Positions 1 to 9,627 of a stretch of DNA of 30,608 bases are shown here, in pieces. The stretch is from NCBI RefSeq assembly GCF_000485595.1, contig NW_014577860.1:108083-138690 (forward strand), written 5' to 3'. The DNA comes from Priapulus caudatus (lineage: Eukaryota; Priapulida; Priapulimorpha; Priapulimorphida; Priapulidae). The translations under genes and the position numbers were made by a program. Below the pieces are notes generated by a model that saw only the letters and a list, made by a program, of their open reading frames with translations, did no database searches and was not told where the DNA came from. Numbering within the stretch: the first letter of the stretch is position 1; every line of letters begins with the position of its first letter.

Positions 1-2
1 TC

Positions 3-1140
3 TCTCCAGTGGTCTGTGTCCCGAAGAAAAACGGACAGCTCCGGGGGGGCTCGACATGCGATGTGCGAACACAGCAATAAAGAGGGAACGCCACTCAACG
101 CCTACAATCAACGAGCTTGTGAACGACCTCAACGGTGCGACAGTGTTTTCTAAGCTAGACCTAAATCAAGGCTATAACCAGCTAGAACTCGACGAGGCAT
201 CACGGTACATTACAACGTTCGCCACACACGTCGGCCTGAGGCAATTCACCAGGTTGAATTTCGGCATCTGTAGCGCTGCCGAGGTTTTTCAAGAAGCCAT
301 CAGACAAGCCCTAGCCGGTCTCAATGGTGTCATCAACCTGAGCGATGACATACTCGTTTTCGGAAGTGACCAAACGGCACACGACGAGAATCTCCGAGCA
401 GCATTCCAACGTCTGAGGGAAAAAGGGCTCACTCTCTCCAAGAAGAAGTGCGAGTTCAACAAACCATCACTTGAATTCTTCGGTCACATCTTCTCGGAAG
501 CAGGTCTTGCCGCTGATCCATCGAAAATCCAAGCAATTCTGGAGATGGAACCGCCAAAGTCTGCATCCGAGATCCGTAGTCTCCTCGGAATGTCAAACTA
601 CTGCGGGTCCAGATTCGTCCACGACTACGCAACAATCACGCACGACCTCCGAGAACTGACCAAGAAAGAAATCCCGTGGCAATGGTTGGCAAAACATCAA
701 GCAGCATTCAATGCGCTGAAGACCGCACTGACACAAGCGCCAGTACTGCGGTACTTTGATCCCTTACTGGCAACTGAACTGCACGTCGACGCCAGTCCTG
801 TAGGTCTCTGCGCAATTTTGATGCAGACAGAGAAAGACGGCACGCGTCACACTGTACAGTATGCCAGCAGAGCGCTCACACCAGTTAAACAGCGTTACAG
901 CTAAACAGAGCGCGAAGCCCTGGCTGTAATATGGGCTTGTGAACACCTTCACATCTATGTGATGGGAAGTCCGGTAACCATATACACCGACCACAAACCA
1001 CTGGTGCCGCTGTACAATAATCCGCGGTCAAAGCCTCCAGCACGTATCGAACGGTGGACACTCAGACTCCAGCCGTACGAGATCGAGCTGAAGTATCGAA
1101 GCGGAAAGGACAATCCAGCAGATTACCTGTCTAGACACAC
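3..1140 (+). pseudogene. Ty3/gypsy pol fragment 1: reverse transcriptase and RNase H
   Basis: Decayed pol of a Ty3/gypsy LTR retrotransposon. An opening piece (from position 3, reading SPVVCVPKKNGQL) lies in a different frame from the main ORF (56-904), so there is a frame change near the G-run at 42-48. The main ORF has RT landmarks in order: FSKLDLNQGYNQLEL, the catalytic box reading LSDDILVFG instead of the usual Y-x-DD, KKCEF and FFGHIFS, then the RNase H start LHVDASPVGLCAILMQ. An in-frame TAA at 902-904 stops it within RNase H. The same frame continues after the stop with TEREALAVIWACEHL, TDHKPL and the RNase H end YRSGKDNPADYLSRH. The protein is recognised from family motifs. The frame break and the stop make it inactive. 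The upstream part (gag, protease) lies outside the window. Confidence 0.9.
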
Positions 1141-1384
1141 ACCTACCGTCACTGAGTGCTCTAGGAGAGAGGAGAGGGTTATGGAGGAGTACATCAACCA
1201 CATCGCTGCTACTTCTGCACCCAAAGCAATGACCCTGACTGAACTCCACAACTGCACCGAACGCGATGTGACCCTGCAAGCTGTCATTCACGCCATCCGT
1301 TTTGGCAAATGGGAGATCGCGAGACAACGACCCGGTGTTAACACGGCATCATTCGATCGAATTCACAAAGTTCGAGGGGAACTN
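1141..1384 (+). pseudogene. Ty3/gypsy pol fragment 1: linker after RNase H, integrase missing
   Basis: Open frame continuing from RNase H (MEEYINHIAATSAPKAMTL, then TLQAVIHAIRFGKW), typical of the linker that precedes the integrase zinc-binding domain in Ty3/gypsy pol. It stops making sense at the single undetermined base N at 1384. No integrase HHCC or DDE motifs follow, so the integrase is deleted or was lost in an assembly join at the N. Confidence 0.7.
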
Positions 1385-1456
1385 GCAGCATCAAAGACAG
1401 CGTCAAAGATAGCGCCAAAGGCAGCATCAAAGACAGCGTCAAAGATAGCGCCAAAG
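1385..1456. repeat. Perfect 36-bp tandem duplication
   Basis: Two identical 36-bp units, 1385-1420 and 1421-1456, each beginning GCAGCATCAAAGACAGCG. They start immediately after the N at 1384 and end next to the LTR-like block. Each unit is itself built of shorter AAAGAYAGCR-like pieces, so this is probably the edge of a minisatellite in the element's 3' region, possibly collapsed in assembly. Confidence 0.85.
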
Positions 1457-1457
1457 A

Positions 1458-1671
1458 TGTGATGTCCAGCCCTAGTGTTTACGTTTTGTATCGATGCTGA
1501 CTCTATGTGTGCAATGTGACGCATGCGCGAGCGGACATCCGGAAAGAGGAAATAAAGGAGCAGCGGGAAATGGATTGGACAGAGAAACGAGGTTTTTATA
1601 ATATTCGGAGTTCAATTATGGTTTGATATCATCGATCAACAAACAATAAGAACATTACAATATTGTTAACA
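1458..1671. repeat. LTR-like block between two gypsy elements
   Basis: A 214-bp segment that starts TGTGATGTCC and ends TTAACA, giving TG..CA termini. It lies directly after the 3' remnant of the plus-strand element and 5 bp from the pol stop of the minus-strand element. On the plus strand it carries AATAAA near 1550; on the minus strand it carries TATAAAAA near 1600. It therefore could be the 3' LTR of either element. I found no second copy in the window to settle the orientation. Confidence 0.5.
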
Positions 1672-1675
1672 TAAA

Positions 1676-1777
1676 TTATAAATCGAGCTTTCTCGGATTT
1701 CTGACCATTCTGCCTGAACGGGTATGATAGTTTGGATGGTCACTGGCACTCCCAGTATTTGGAACACGCACGTACTG
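1676..1777 (-). pseudogene. Gypsy element 2: pol C-terminal tail (distal to MITE)
   Basis: Read on the minus strand, this is an open frame ending in HTRSGRMVRNPRKLDL and a TAA stop at 1676-1678. The (T)RSGR..(K/R)LDL ending is the usual C-terminus of pol in many Ty3/gypsy elements. It is the continuation of the pol at 2659-5600, cut off from it by the MITE-like insertion at 1778-2658. Confidence 0.8.
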
Positions 1778-2012
1778 CCCAGCTAACAAAGTTATGTTCT
1801 TTGAATGTTATGGGAATGTTTCTTTTAGGTTAGCAGAACATTATTCAGTAACGTTCTAATAACATGTTTTAGGAAAGTTTTCCTGACATTCTGAGAACGT
1901 TTTTGCAAACATTCACATAACATTGATCAACCTCCGAAAATGACATATTAACTGCAGCAACACTACGTATGCGCTGCAGTCTTATCTTAATGTCTCCAGT
2001 ACGGCAGTACCA

Positions 2013-2069
<57 letters not shown>

Positions 2070-2658
2070 AGTACAAACAGTATAACTATCCCTATCACTA
2101 ACCTTAACACTAATTATAAAGCGACTCAAGTCGTATATGATAGCGTCTAAATACAGATAAATTCATCTATGGTGTATATAACTTTTGGCTTTCAATAACA
2201 AACTGAACTGAACTGTTTCTGAACTGACAATCAATCCCAAACAACTAGTGTAGGCTAGCTAATTAATTAATTAATTAATTACTTAGGCTGGAGATTAATT
2301 AATAGCTAGTGAACGACATTATTTTGTGGGAAAGCGATGCATGCGCAAATGGACTACCGTATCCGGAGCCTCGAGACATTAATTAAGATACAGCTACCGT
2401 CCCCGTAGCCACGGCGAACAAAAATATATTTGATACCTGTGCTATAGTTTGCAACATCACAAAAACGGCAATTAGGAGTTTCGAACCCATCCGAGGACGG
2501 TTAACGTTTTCCGAACATTCAAAGAACATAACTCTCTCACCAAGTAAAACCAATGAATGCATAACGATATGGGAATGTTCTTAGAATATTTTTGACTAAT
2601 GTAAAAACCAAACTAGAACCTCCAGCGAATGTTACGAGAATGTTCCGTGTTTGCTGGG
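1778..2658. mobile_element. MITE-like insertion with CCCAGC termini inside gypsy pol
   Basis: An 881-bp non-coding segment with imperfect terminal inverted repeats: the left end is CCCAGCTAACAAAG, and the right end read on the minus strand is CCCAGCAAACACGG. Both ends continue with GTTCT/ACATTC-rich sequence. It is flanked by TG on both sides (1776-1777, 2659-2660), which may be a 2-bp target duplication. Gypsy pol reading frame is found on both sides, which fixes the borders. Inside are a (CA)n tract, AATT repeats and no transposase, so it would be non-autonomous. The superfamily is not recognised. Confidence 0.65.
2014..2065. repeat. (CA)n microsatellite
   Basis: Uninterrupted CA dinucleotides for about 52 bp within the MITE-like insertion. 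Confidence 0.97.
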
Positions 2659-2660
2659 TG

Positions 2661-3372
2661 GTTCACTCTCAATGGTTGTCTTGAATCGGAACAGTCGCCC
2701 GTCGTTTCTGTTGGGGACCTCAACATCTATCTCTGGGGGTGGAACTGGCTGTCCTGGTCATCTTGTCCTTGGGGGATATGAGAGGGGTCCGTCACTTCGT
2801 TCACTGGTTTCCCCGGAAAACCGACGATTCTCCTGAGATTGTTGCCGTCAGTATGTTGCACCTCATACGATACGTGGTGACACTGTTTTCTCTTGTGACG
2901 ACTGCTGCTCTCCAGCTTGGTGAGTTCGGTCGTCCCGCTACTTCTAAAGCCGATTAACCTCTGGGAGCAGAGGCGGCTAGTGTCTTCACAGATTTCTCGT
3001 CGGTGATACAATTTTTGAGTTGCTTGCTTCACAATTTTGAGTTGCATGACGCTCAAAAAGTCACGTGAAACTGCATCCTTGTCGCTGCTTCTGTGGTAAT
3101 CTTTAGCTGAAGAATTACTTCTGAACTTCGGAGAGTTCAGTAGTTTCTGATGGGTGATGGCAAGCTGGCAATCACGGGTGGATCTAATAATCAGCATTGC
3201 CATGTCCGGACTCATAGGTTGCTGACGCTTTGGCTGTTAGCAAGTTAACACTTATACGTCTGGCGTGCCTCTCGATGAAGCCATTGTGACTGTGCGTAGC
3301 CGGGGACTCGACTGTCACTGGACTGAAACCCCATTCTTCTAGTGGAATGTGGCTGCAACACCCTGGTCGCAT
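2661..3372 (-). pseudogene. Gypsy element 2: integrase core end and C-terminal domain
   Basis: Minus-strand integrase remnant split over two frames. The first piece (3184-3372) has HNGFIERHARRI, matching the end of the integrase catalytic core that carries its third acidic residue, then LLTAKASAT. The second (2727-3215) has DMAMLIIRST, LLNSPKFRSNS and, near its end, SYEVQHTDGNNLRR, which matches the GPY/F-like C-terminal domain and its YEV-(x)-TxDG-xxxRR strand. A third frame (about 2661-2755) continues as an acidic proline-rich tail up to the MITE border. At least two frameshifts make this non-functional. Confidence 0.75.
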
Positions 3373-4125
3373 TATTGTGGCCCGTTGTCACTGATTACAG
3401 TCGTCTGGAATGTCCTGCTTCCGAGAAACACTTGCTAGTGGATGTTCACCACTGACTGACTGATGTTCACACTTGCATGCCTCACCACTTGATGTTCACT
3501 GATGTTCACTGATGTTCCACCAATGTGACTCACCATGATGATGTTTTACACGACATGTGAATTTTCATTGAGCTAACAGGACTTCGAAATGTAGTCACGA
3601 TAAGAAGGTCTCCTCACCATCCAGATAAACAAGTGCGTACCGACGGTTCTGCCATGGTCCCGTGGGTTTTTCGCTACGCAGTAGTAGGGGTCTGGGCTCT
3701 GGCCTTTGTGACTTCTGGAAGTGCTGACAAATTCACACACGAACGTTTAGTCATGTTCTCCTAGTCTGCATTACAGTTGTTTCCTGTAATACACAGGTTA
3801 GCAGCCTCAAGCCTGCGTCTGTCGATTACCCTGGTCGAGACTCCGGAAGTTTCGAGAGGAACGTTAGCCTCTGCACTGCTCTCTGAGAAATCATCGACAC
3901 GTTTCTCCCTTCATGCACGATACCATCGTGCGACAGATAAGTTCAGTCTATGTATCCCTAAAACTGGCGTAGTGCAGGTGGGTAGCTCGCTTCCGTCGGT
4001 CGGCCCACTCCACTGCACGATCACTCTTCTTTCAGAGCATGAAGTGTACGGCATCAGCCTTGGGTCGATTCGCGAACATACTTGCTTTCTGTGCTGACTG
4101 AGATTGCACAAGTTCAACTGGACAT
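3373..4125 (-). pseudogene. Gypsy element 2: decayed integrase N-terminal and core region
   Basis: This lies exactly where the integrase zinc-binding domain and most of the catalytic core should be, but only scattered open stretches in changing frames remain on the minus strand. I could not place the HHCC or first two acidic core residues. A short plus-strand tandem array of TGATGTTCAC-like units near 3459-3515 interrupts it. Identity is inferred from position between RNase H and the recognised integrase end. Confidence 0.5.
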
Positions 4126-5319
4126 CTATGCGCAGTAGTGTCTGTTCTCTCCTCGCATGGAGATCGGAGCAGAGCATTGCCAATCAATACTCCTTCGTCC
4201 CGGCTTGTTACACTTATCTTCACGTCCATAGGTCTGGATCGCAGTAACATGCCGCTTAGTCGCTGAGGCAGCTGACAAATGCTTCTTGAGATGTATCAGT
4301 TCGAGCGCTTGTAGGTCCGATTTCCACAATAAACTGCTTCCCATACAAATAAGTATGCGAATTCTCGATCCAAAAACCACCGCCAAAAGTTCATGCTCTA
4401 TATTGGCATATCGCTGCTCACAATCACTCAAGGTTTTGGATGCGAAAGCGATCGGCTTGTTGTTTTGGATCAGAACAGCTCCTAGACCTTTGCTTGACGC
4501 GTCAACTTGCAGGATAGATGGCTGCTGCGGGTCAAAATAGCTGAGAGTTACCTCTCGACAGATGAGCGTAATCAGCTTGTCATATGCTGATTGGTGGGAG
4601 GGAGTCCATTCGAAGACAACACCCTTCTTCATCAGCTCTCGCAGTGGCGCTGTGTGCTGGGATGCATGAGGCAGGAACGGTGATAGGTATGTCACCATTT
4701 CGAGAAACTCTTGCAACTGTTTTGCATTCTTCGGGTATTCCATCTCTCTGATCGCCTTGACCTTGTCAGGGTCGGGGTGCACTCCATTGGCATCATAGAC
4801 CATGCCAAAGAATTTCATGGACGGTTTGTTTATCTCGCACTTGTCAGGGTTGAATACGAGTCCGTTCTCCTGTGCTACCCTCATGACGTTGTGCAGATTG
4901 GCGTCATGATCAGCTTGGTCTTTCCCGAATACAGCGACGTCATCCGCTATTCCAGCCGTGCCCGGACACTGCTCCAATATGTTGTCCATTCGGCTGACAT
5001 TCAGGCCAAATGGCAACCTCTGGAAGCAAAATCGACCAAATGGGCTGTTAAATGTCGTCAGGCGACTTGATTCGCTGTCAAGTTCTATTGACCAATATCC
5101 GTGGCGAGTGTCCAACTTGGAGAAAATGGTTGCTCCCGCAAATTTGTGGGTAATCTCTTCAAGTGTTGGCGTCTTATAGTGCGGGCGTTTTATCGCCTTG
5201 TTAAGGTCCTTCGGATCAAGACACACCCTGAGTTTGCCGTTTGACTTCCGACTGTACGCCAGACTACTGACCCAGTCTGTAGACTCAGTGACCTTAGTGA
5301 TGACTCCTGACTTCACCAT
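4126..5319 (-). pseudogene. Gypsy element 2: reverse transcriptase and RNase H
   Basis: A 397-codon minus-strand ORF. RT motifs run in order: WVSSLAYSRKSNGKLRVCLD, FSKLDTRHGYWSIEL, FQRLPFGLN and the catalytic GIADDVAVFG (the DD pair is kept), then KCEINKPSMKFFGMVYD. RNase H begins ILQVDASSKGLGAVLI and includes IEHELLAV, where the catalytic glutamate sits. Compared with the family there is a short deletion just after FGLN, before MDNILEQ, and the RNase H distal half is scrambled from about 4300 on. The last part (4032-4250) re-emerges in another frame. It is therefore a relic, although the RT half is well preserved. Confidence 0.9.
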
Positions 5320-5573
5320 ACCGTCAAGTTCCTTCTTGAGCTCATCTCGCAGGTGAATCGGACATCGTCATGGGGCGTGCAGCACTGGCGGGACGGACGG
5401 GTCTACAGTTATGTGAAATGTTCCCTTGAAGTGACCAATACCTTCAAACCTGTCTGGATACATTCGGACCAAGTCCTCCTTTGCAGTCATGTGAGGAGTT
5501 TCACTGTTCACGTGTTTGTTGACAGCACAGTTCAATGATACCTGATGTAAGTCACGTGAGGTGGGCAGACCCA
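5320..5573 (-). pseudogene. Gypsy element 2: protease-RT linker
   Basis: Minus-strand frame with NCAVNKHVN, VRMYPDRFEGIGHFKGTFHI and VPPVLHAP, the conserved segment that precedes RT in this Ty3/gypsy group. A frame change near 5345-5370 separates it from the RT ORF and another near 5574 from the protease. Confidence 0.8.
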
Positions 5574-6185
5574 TCAGAGCCGGCCCTCCTGATTCCGTGA
5601 CATAGAATTCTGCATCGCACGCCTTTCCCGATACCTACAAGGCATGGACGTCGACCCATATTGTGCAATACGGGAGCCGTTGTAGCCTGTCAAGAAGGTA
5701 TCATGGTCTGTTCTCGTGGCACCTTTCTTAGGAAATCCCTCGCCGTCTAGTCGCTCTGGATACATGCGTCTGTATATTCTCAGTGGGAGCAGATTTCCTT
5801 GGGCCCCTGTATCGACCTTGACCTTCAAGGTCGCTGGAGTCTGCGGTTTGTTCTCCAGTATAATGTCAACTGTAGCAAATATTATGTCCCTCCTGTCTCG
5901 GGGGTTGTTGGAATGCACGGATTCAAATGAAAGATTCTCAAAACTTTCATTTAGAGAGTTCGCGGCTGCCTGTCTGTCTCTGTCACCACGATGTACCTCG
6001 TGAACTTGGTGCCTTCTCCCACGTGAGGCTGACCTGCCTCTGTTATTCCTGCTCTGACCTCTATGGAACTGTGACCTTGACCTTGGGTTTCTGTCCCTAA
6101 CCCGTGTGGACATGCACATCTTTTTCCAGTGGTTCAATTTACCACACAAGTCACACTCTGTCCCATAGGCTGGACATTTCTCCAT
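5574..6185 (-). pseudogene. Gypsy element 2: zinc knuckle and aspartic protease
   Basis: A 203-codon minus-strand frame. It opens with a CCHC knuckle, CDLCGKLNHWKKMC (spacing C-x2-C-x4-H-x4-C), the nucleic-acid-binding end of gag. An Arg/Ser/Gly-rich basic stretch follows, then the retroviral-type protease with ATLKVKVDTGAQGNLLPL, where DTGA is the active-site motif. It ends in a run-off unlike protease, consistent with a frameshift. A first knuckle is split by a frame change and stop at about 6215-6235, between this ORF and the gag ORF. Confidence 0.88.
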
Positions 6186-6837
6186 GGGTTTCGGTTGGTG
6201 TTTTCCCCCACAGTACTAACACATTAATTGGATACGACTGTTGTCTGCTTTTATATGCCTTGTTAACTTGGTGAACCGTGCCTCTGCTGGCGCCACCAGC
6301 CAACTGTTTCATCTGAGCATCAGTCGCTTCACGCGTTCCGACAATGTCTAGCGCTTCTTCAAGTGTTAGCTTCCCATCTTTGCCTAAGAGAATTTCCTGG
6401 ACCTTCTTGTGTACAGTCCCGATGATTAACTGTTCAATTAATCTCTCGTTCGTTTCCTGATCATCACGGAACTTGCACTTCTTTGCTTGAAGCTTACACC
6501 TAGCCATAAATTTATCGATTGTCTTCCCTTCTGACTGGTGCAGTTTCTGTAACTGATATCTGTGCAGCCGAAAATTTGACTGGGGCTCAAGGTGTTTCTC
6601 AAACTTGTCCCATAATGTGGCTGGTTTATCTGCTTTAATATTCCAGCAGTTGAATATCTGTAATCCCTCCTGACCTACCCATATCAGTACATAATTAGCT
6701 TGCTCCTCCTCCGACTTCTCATAAAGTGGTCCGGCGAAGATTAGTGAACAATACTGTTTGAATTCTTGGAAAGCTGTTGGAAGACCCGTGCTGGACCAGT
6801 CCATACGAGGTGGCGTTAAACCTGACAGTTCACCCAT
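6151..6837 (-). pseudogene. Gypsy element 2: gag (capsid region)
   Basis: A 228-codon minus-strand ORF starting MGELSGLTPP. The body matches retrotransposon gag: FQEFKQYCSLIFAGP, WDKFEKHLEPQSNF, the FR-x-LHQSEGKTIDKFMARC segment and ERLIEQLIIGT, followed by a region leading to the knuckles. The last ~20 residues are frameshifted. No LTR or primer-binding site was recognised upstream (6838-7190), so the 5' end of the element is probably truncated or diverged. Confidence 0.88.
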
Positions 6838-7192
6838 GATGGTACGTGTATATAAGGCCTACTGTACCATACACTGGGTATCGACACACCGTACAAGTAC
6901 GTGTATTACTGCCAATGACAGGATACTGTCTAGTTTCCACTCACCACACTGTCCAGTAATTGCTACTGCAGCAGACTCAAACACTGCGTGTAATGTATAC
7001 TCCGGATGCGTGTACACCCGAGTATTACAGTGCTCCAGATAATTTTTGGCGTTGATGAGTATTTACTCACCATTTTTTTATGTATGAGTATCGGCAAGAT
7101 CCTTATGAGTACTCCTTGTTGGCAGTACTCATCATATTTTCTTAGTATGAGTATCGACCAGAATATTAACATATTTTGCCTTTACAACCTCA
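6838..7192. other. Non-coding stretch with ATGAGTAC inverted repeats
   Basis: No gene seen. It contains repeated TATGAGTA/TACTCAT words in both orientations, including ATGAGTACT...AGTACTCAT at about 7104-7131, which could form a 9-bp stem. It may be the eroded 5' end of gypsy element 2 or a small unrelated repeat. Confidence 0.4.
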
Positions 7193-7212
7193 TTAGTTTA
7201 AGAGGTACTCAC

Positions 7213-7534
7213 ACAAAACTTGACATAGTGATTGTACACCACCCAAAGACTCTGCCGTTCTTTGGGAGGTGTCCAAACTCCATGTCAGGTTACGCAGATT
7301 AAGTGCCAACTTCCATTTTGCTACTGTCTCCTCGCTAACAAAACTACCATCGTGTTTCTTCTTACTAATCTTAGCCTTGGTAGCGACAATGTCCAGACAG
7401 TTTTCAACAACTAGCGAGATTATACTTATAGGTGAAACTATATCTTCCACTGACGAAACATTCCTTGGTCTTGTAGGATTCATATATTTTAAAATGCTCT
7501 GACACTGTTCGGCAGCGCGACGTGTATACTTCAT
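7213..7534 (-). CDS. Unidentified exon-like ORF
   Basis: A minus-strand ORF beginning with ATG at 7532-7534 (MKYTRRAAEQCQSILKY) and running for about 107 codons of ordinary protein-like composition. It has basic and amphipathic stretches, and neither low complexity nor transposon motifs that I recognise. It ends in the sequence TTTTGT followed by GTGAGT, an ideal 5' splice site at 7212-7207, so it could be a first coding exon. The expected continuation would lie in the region now occupied by gypsy element 2 and I see none. It may be a truncated gene, part of an unrecognised transposon, or chance. Confidence 0.3.
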
Positions 7535-8440
7535 GTTTGTTTCTGCAGACTACGGCAACGTGCGTTTTTATTACCGCGGAGTAAACTGAATTCTAATTGG
7601 CGAATCAAATATAATGGACCAATAGTCAACAAGCTTAGATCACACACGTTCGACTTTCCTTATTTGGAATTAATTCCGGGAAGGCCGGAGTATAGACTGC
7701 GTTCCAGTCGCAACACCAATTCTAACTTCAGAGCTTTGTAAAATAAACTACACACAGGAACTAGTCACGATAGATAGTAGATAGACTGGTTCACGTACTG
7801 ACACACAGCAGCCATAGCGAACTTAATGAGTGGGGCACCGCGACCAAGCTACCAGTCTATTAGCGAGAGAGTCGAGCCGATACGGGAGTAGATGGAAGGT
7901 TAGCGTACTTAGAGACCCTAAGCGTACTGATACGATCGGTTTGTTTTCTCATGTGCGTATTTAAAAAAACACAAGCGTATCTATACGCATACCTTTGAAA
8001 ATTACATGCGTATTTGTATGAAATTCATGCGTATTTACGCAAATACGCAAGCTATCTGGTGCACTGTATTACTATTACTTGTCCTCTAGTAGGCCTATAG
8101 TGCACGACGCGCACATATATGCATTCCACCGGGTGATGCCGATGTCGCATACTGCCGCGATCAATCGTGGCAATGAGGTCGGTGCAGACAAATCCGAAAT
8201 TCTCGCTCCTAGCGCTGGCCAACACACTGTCAATGTCATACAGATGTTCACCGGAGTGTTATTTCAACACTGCGATGACTTTTACCGCTGCCACCATGTA
8301 AAGTATCGGATGTCCAGACATAATTGGGTAAACAACATTTATTCGTGCTTAGCATAACATGGCCGAGCCCAGAGAGGACTGCTTTCAGTAACAGTCTACA
8401 TACGCGGGTATACGCGTAATTAATTAAGAGGCATTTCGGT
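7535..8440. other. Non-coding stretch with GCGTAT word cluster
   Basis: No gene supported. Between about 7963 and 8052 the word TGCGTATTT and its reverse (ATACGCA) recur several times within 90 bp. The rest shows nothing recognisable. Confidence 0.4.
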
Positions 8441-8925
8441 ATTTTTTACCCTGCCTTTTGTGCCTTTTAGTGTTTAGACAGCATATATGGTTAATTACCA
8501 AAAGGTACCTAAACGCAAAAAAATTTACCGAAAGGCATTGAAAGACAATGAAAAATTCAAGGAAACATACGGAGAAATCAGTAAAAATAAGATATAGTTT
8601 CTATACGTAAATCGTGGTAAATACATTAAAAACGCATTATTTTATTGAAAATTCCCATATTTACTTACAAAACATCCAAGAGATGGCGCTGTGGCATGTA
8701 AACATTGGCTGCGAATTAATTATTTGTGTACCTCATTTCAGGCCGAGTTCAGTCATTTTTAGGGCATTTCGGTGGAAATTTTTGACATTTCAGCTCCGGA
8801 CTGCTTTTTTCTTGTCTTCCGGTAGAATTCGATGTTCTCATTGCGCCTTTCGGTGTTTTTTAGGTGCCTTTCGGTGCTTTACGGTGTTTTCCGGTGCTTT
8901 TCGGTGCCTTTCGGTAATTAGACGG
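8441..8925. repeat. Cluster of CCTTTCGGTG-type repeats
   Basis: About 8840-8920 contains seven or so degenerate units of GGTGCCTTTCGGTGTTTT in head-to-tail order. Related words occur at the left edge (GGCATTTCGGTATTTTTTAC near 8431-8450) and, in inverted orientation, near 8524-8545 (ACCGAAAGGCATTGAAAG). Open frames here are by-products of the repeat. It looks like a minisatellite or the ends of an unclassified mobile repeat. Confidence 0.6.
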
Positions 8926-9540
8926 ACCCTGGTTGCTACAGCAACCAACGGCGACACGATGTCATGTCAAAGTAAGTAAATGATGGTCGTATCGTTTACA
9001 CGGAAATGAAGTTATTATTAATATTAGTGTATATAATTTGTTCTATTGAAAAGATGCCCGGGGAATAAGTAACTTGCGTTGCAGGACACTGCCTGTGCCA
9101 GGGCAGTGTCTTAGACTTAGAGTATTACTACTATTAGTCGTACGGCATACTTAGTACGCGCGGGCTTAGTCAAGTTAGTGACTGTGAGTGTGATGCATAT
9201 GCATTGTTACCAGTGCAGTAGTGTTATGTGTAAGGTGTTATATGGAGAGTTTAGTTGTTGCACATGTTTGTTTTTTATGGTTGAGAGTGTCAGATACAAA
9301 TAACATGTGGCAGTTCATGCTTACACGTTAACACATTAACCAGTTTGTTTGGCAAGCTAGCATAATGGAAGTATACACACCAGACCAACACAGAAATTGT
9401 CTTTATGTACAGATTGGCTATATGCCCTGGGCAGCCGTGCGTATATCTGACGGCTGCCCGGGCGCACCGGTTCTTCGATCTTCGCTAAGATTGCCCCGTC
9501 CGGCAGTTTTTAATTTAGCTAAATTATCGTCAAGTAAACA
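8926..9540. other. Non-coding stretch with small hairpins
   Basis: No gene found. There are short perfect stems: GACACTGCC/GGCAGTGTC around 9086-9110 and GGCAGCCGT/ACGGCTGCC at about 9429-9458, plus GGTTGCTACAGCAACC near 8931-8946. Confidence 0.5.
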
Positions 9541-9627
9541 AGGGTTAGGTTAGAGTATGGGATTAGTTTTAGGGTTAGGGTACGTTAGGTTTAGGCTAGA
9601 GTTAGCGGTTTTTGTTGTTAGGGTTAG
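9541..9627 (+). repeat. Degenerate TTAGGG-like repeats
   Basis: Several GGGTTAG/TTAGGGTT words mixed with variants (TTAGGTT, GATTAGTT). Such interstitial telomere-like DNA recurs at 11259-11283, 12936-12970 and 13340-13400. Confidence 0.6.

Noticed and set aside
2470-2500. GTTTCGAACCCATCC, resembling a tRNA T-arm or SINE B box
   Set aside because: No matching A box or cloverleaf around it; lies inside the MITE-like element.
8614-8979. 121-codon plus-strand ORF with repeated AFRCF
   Set aside because: The repeated peptide is the translation of the CCTTTCGGTG array.
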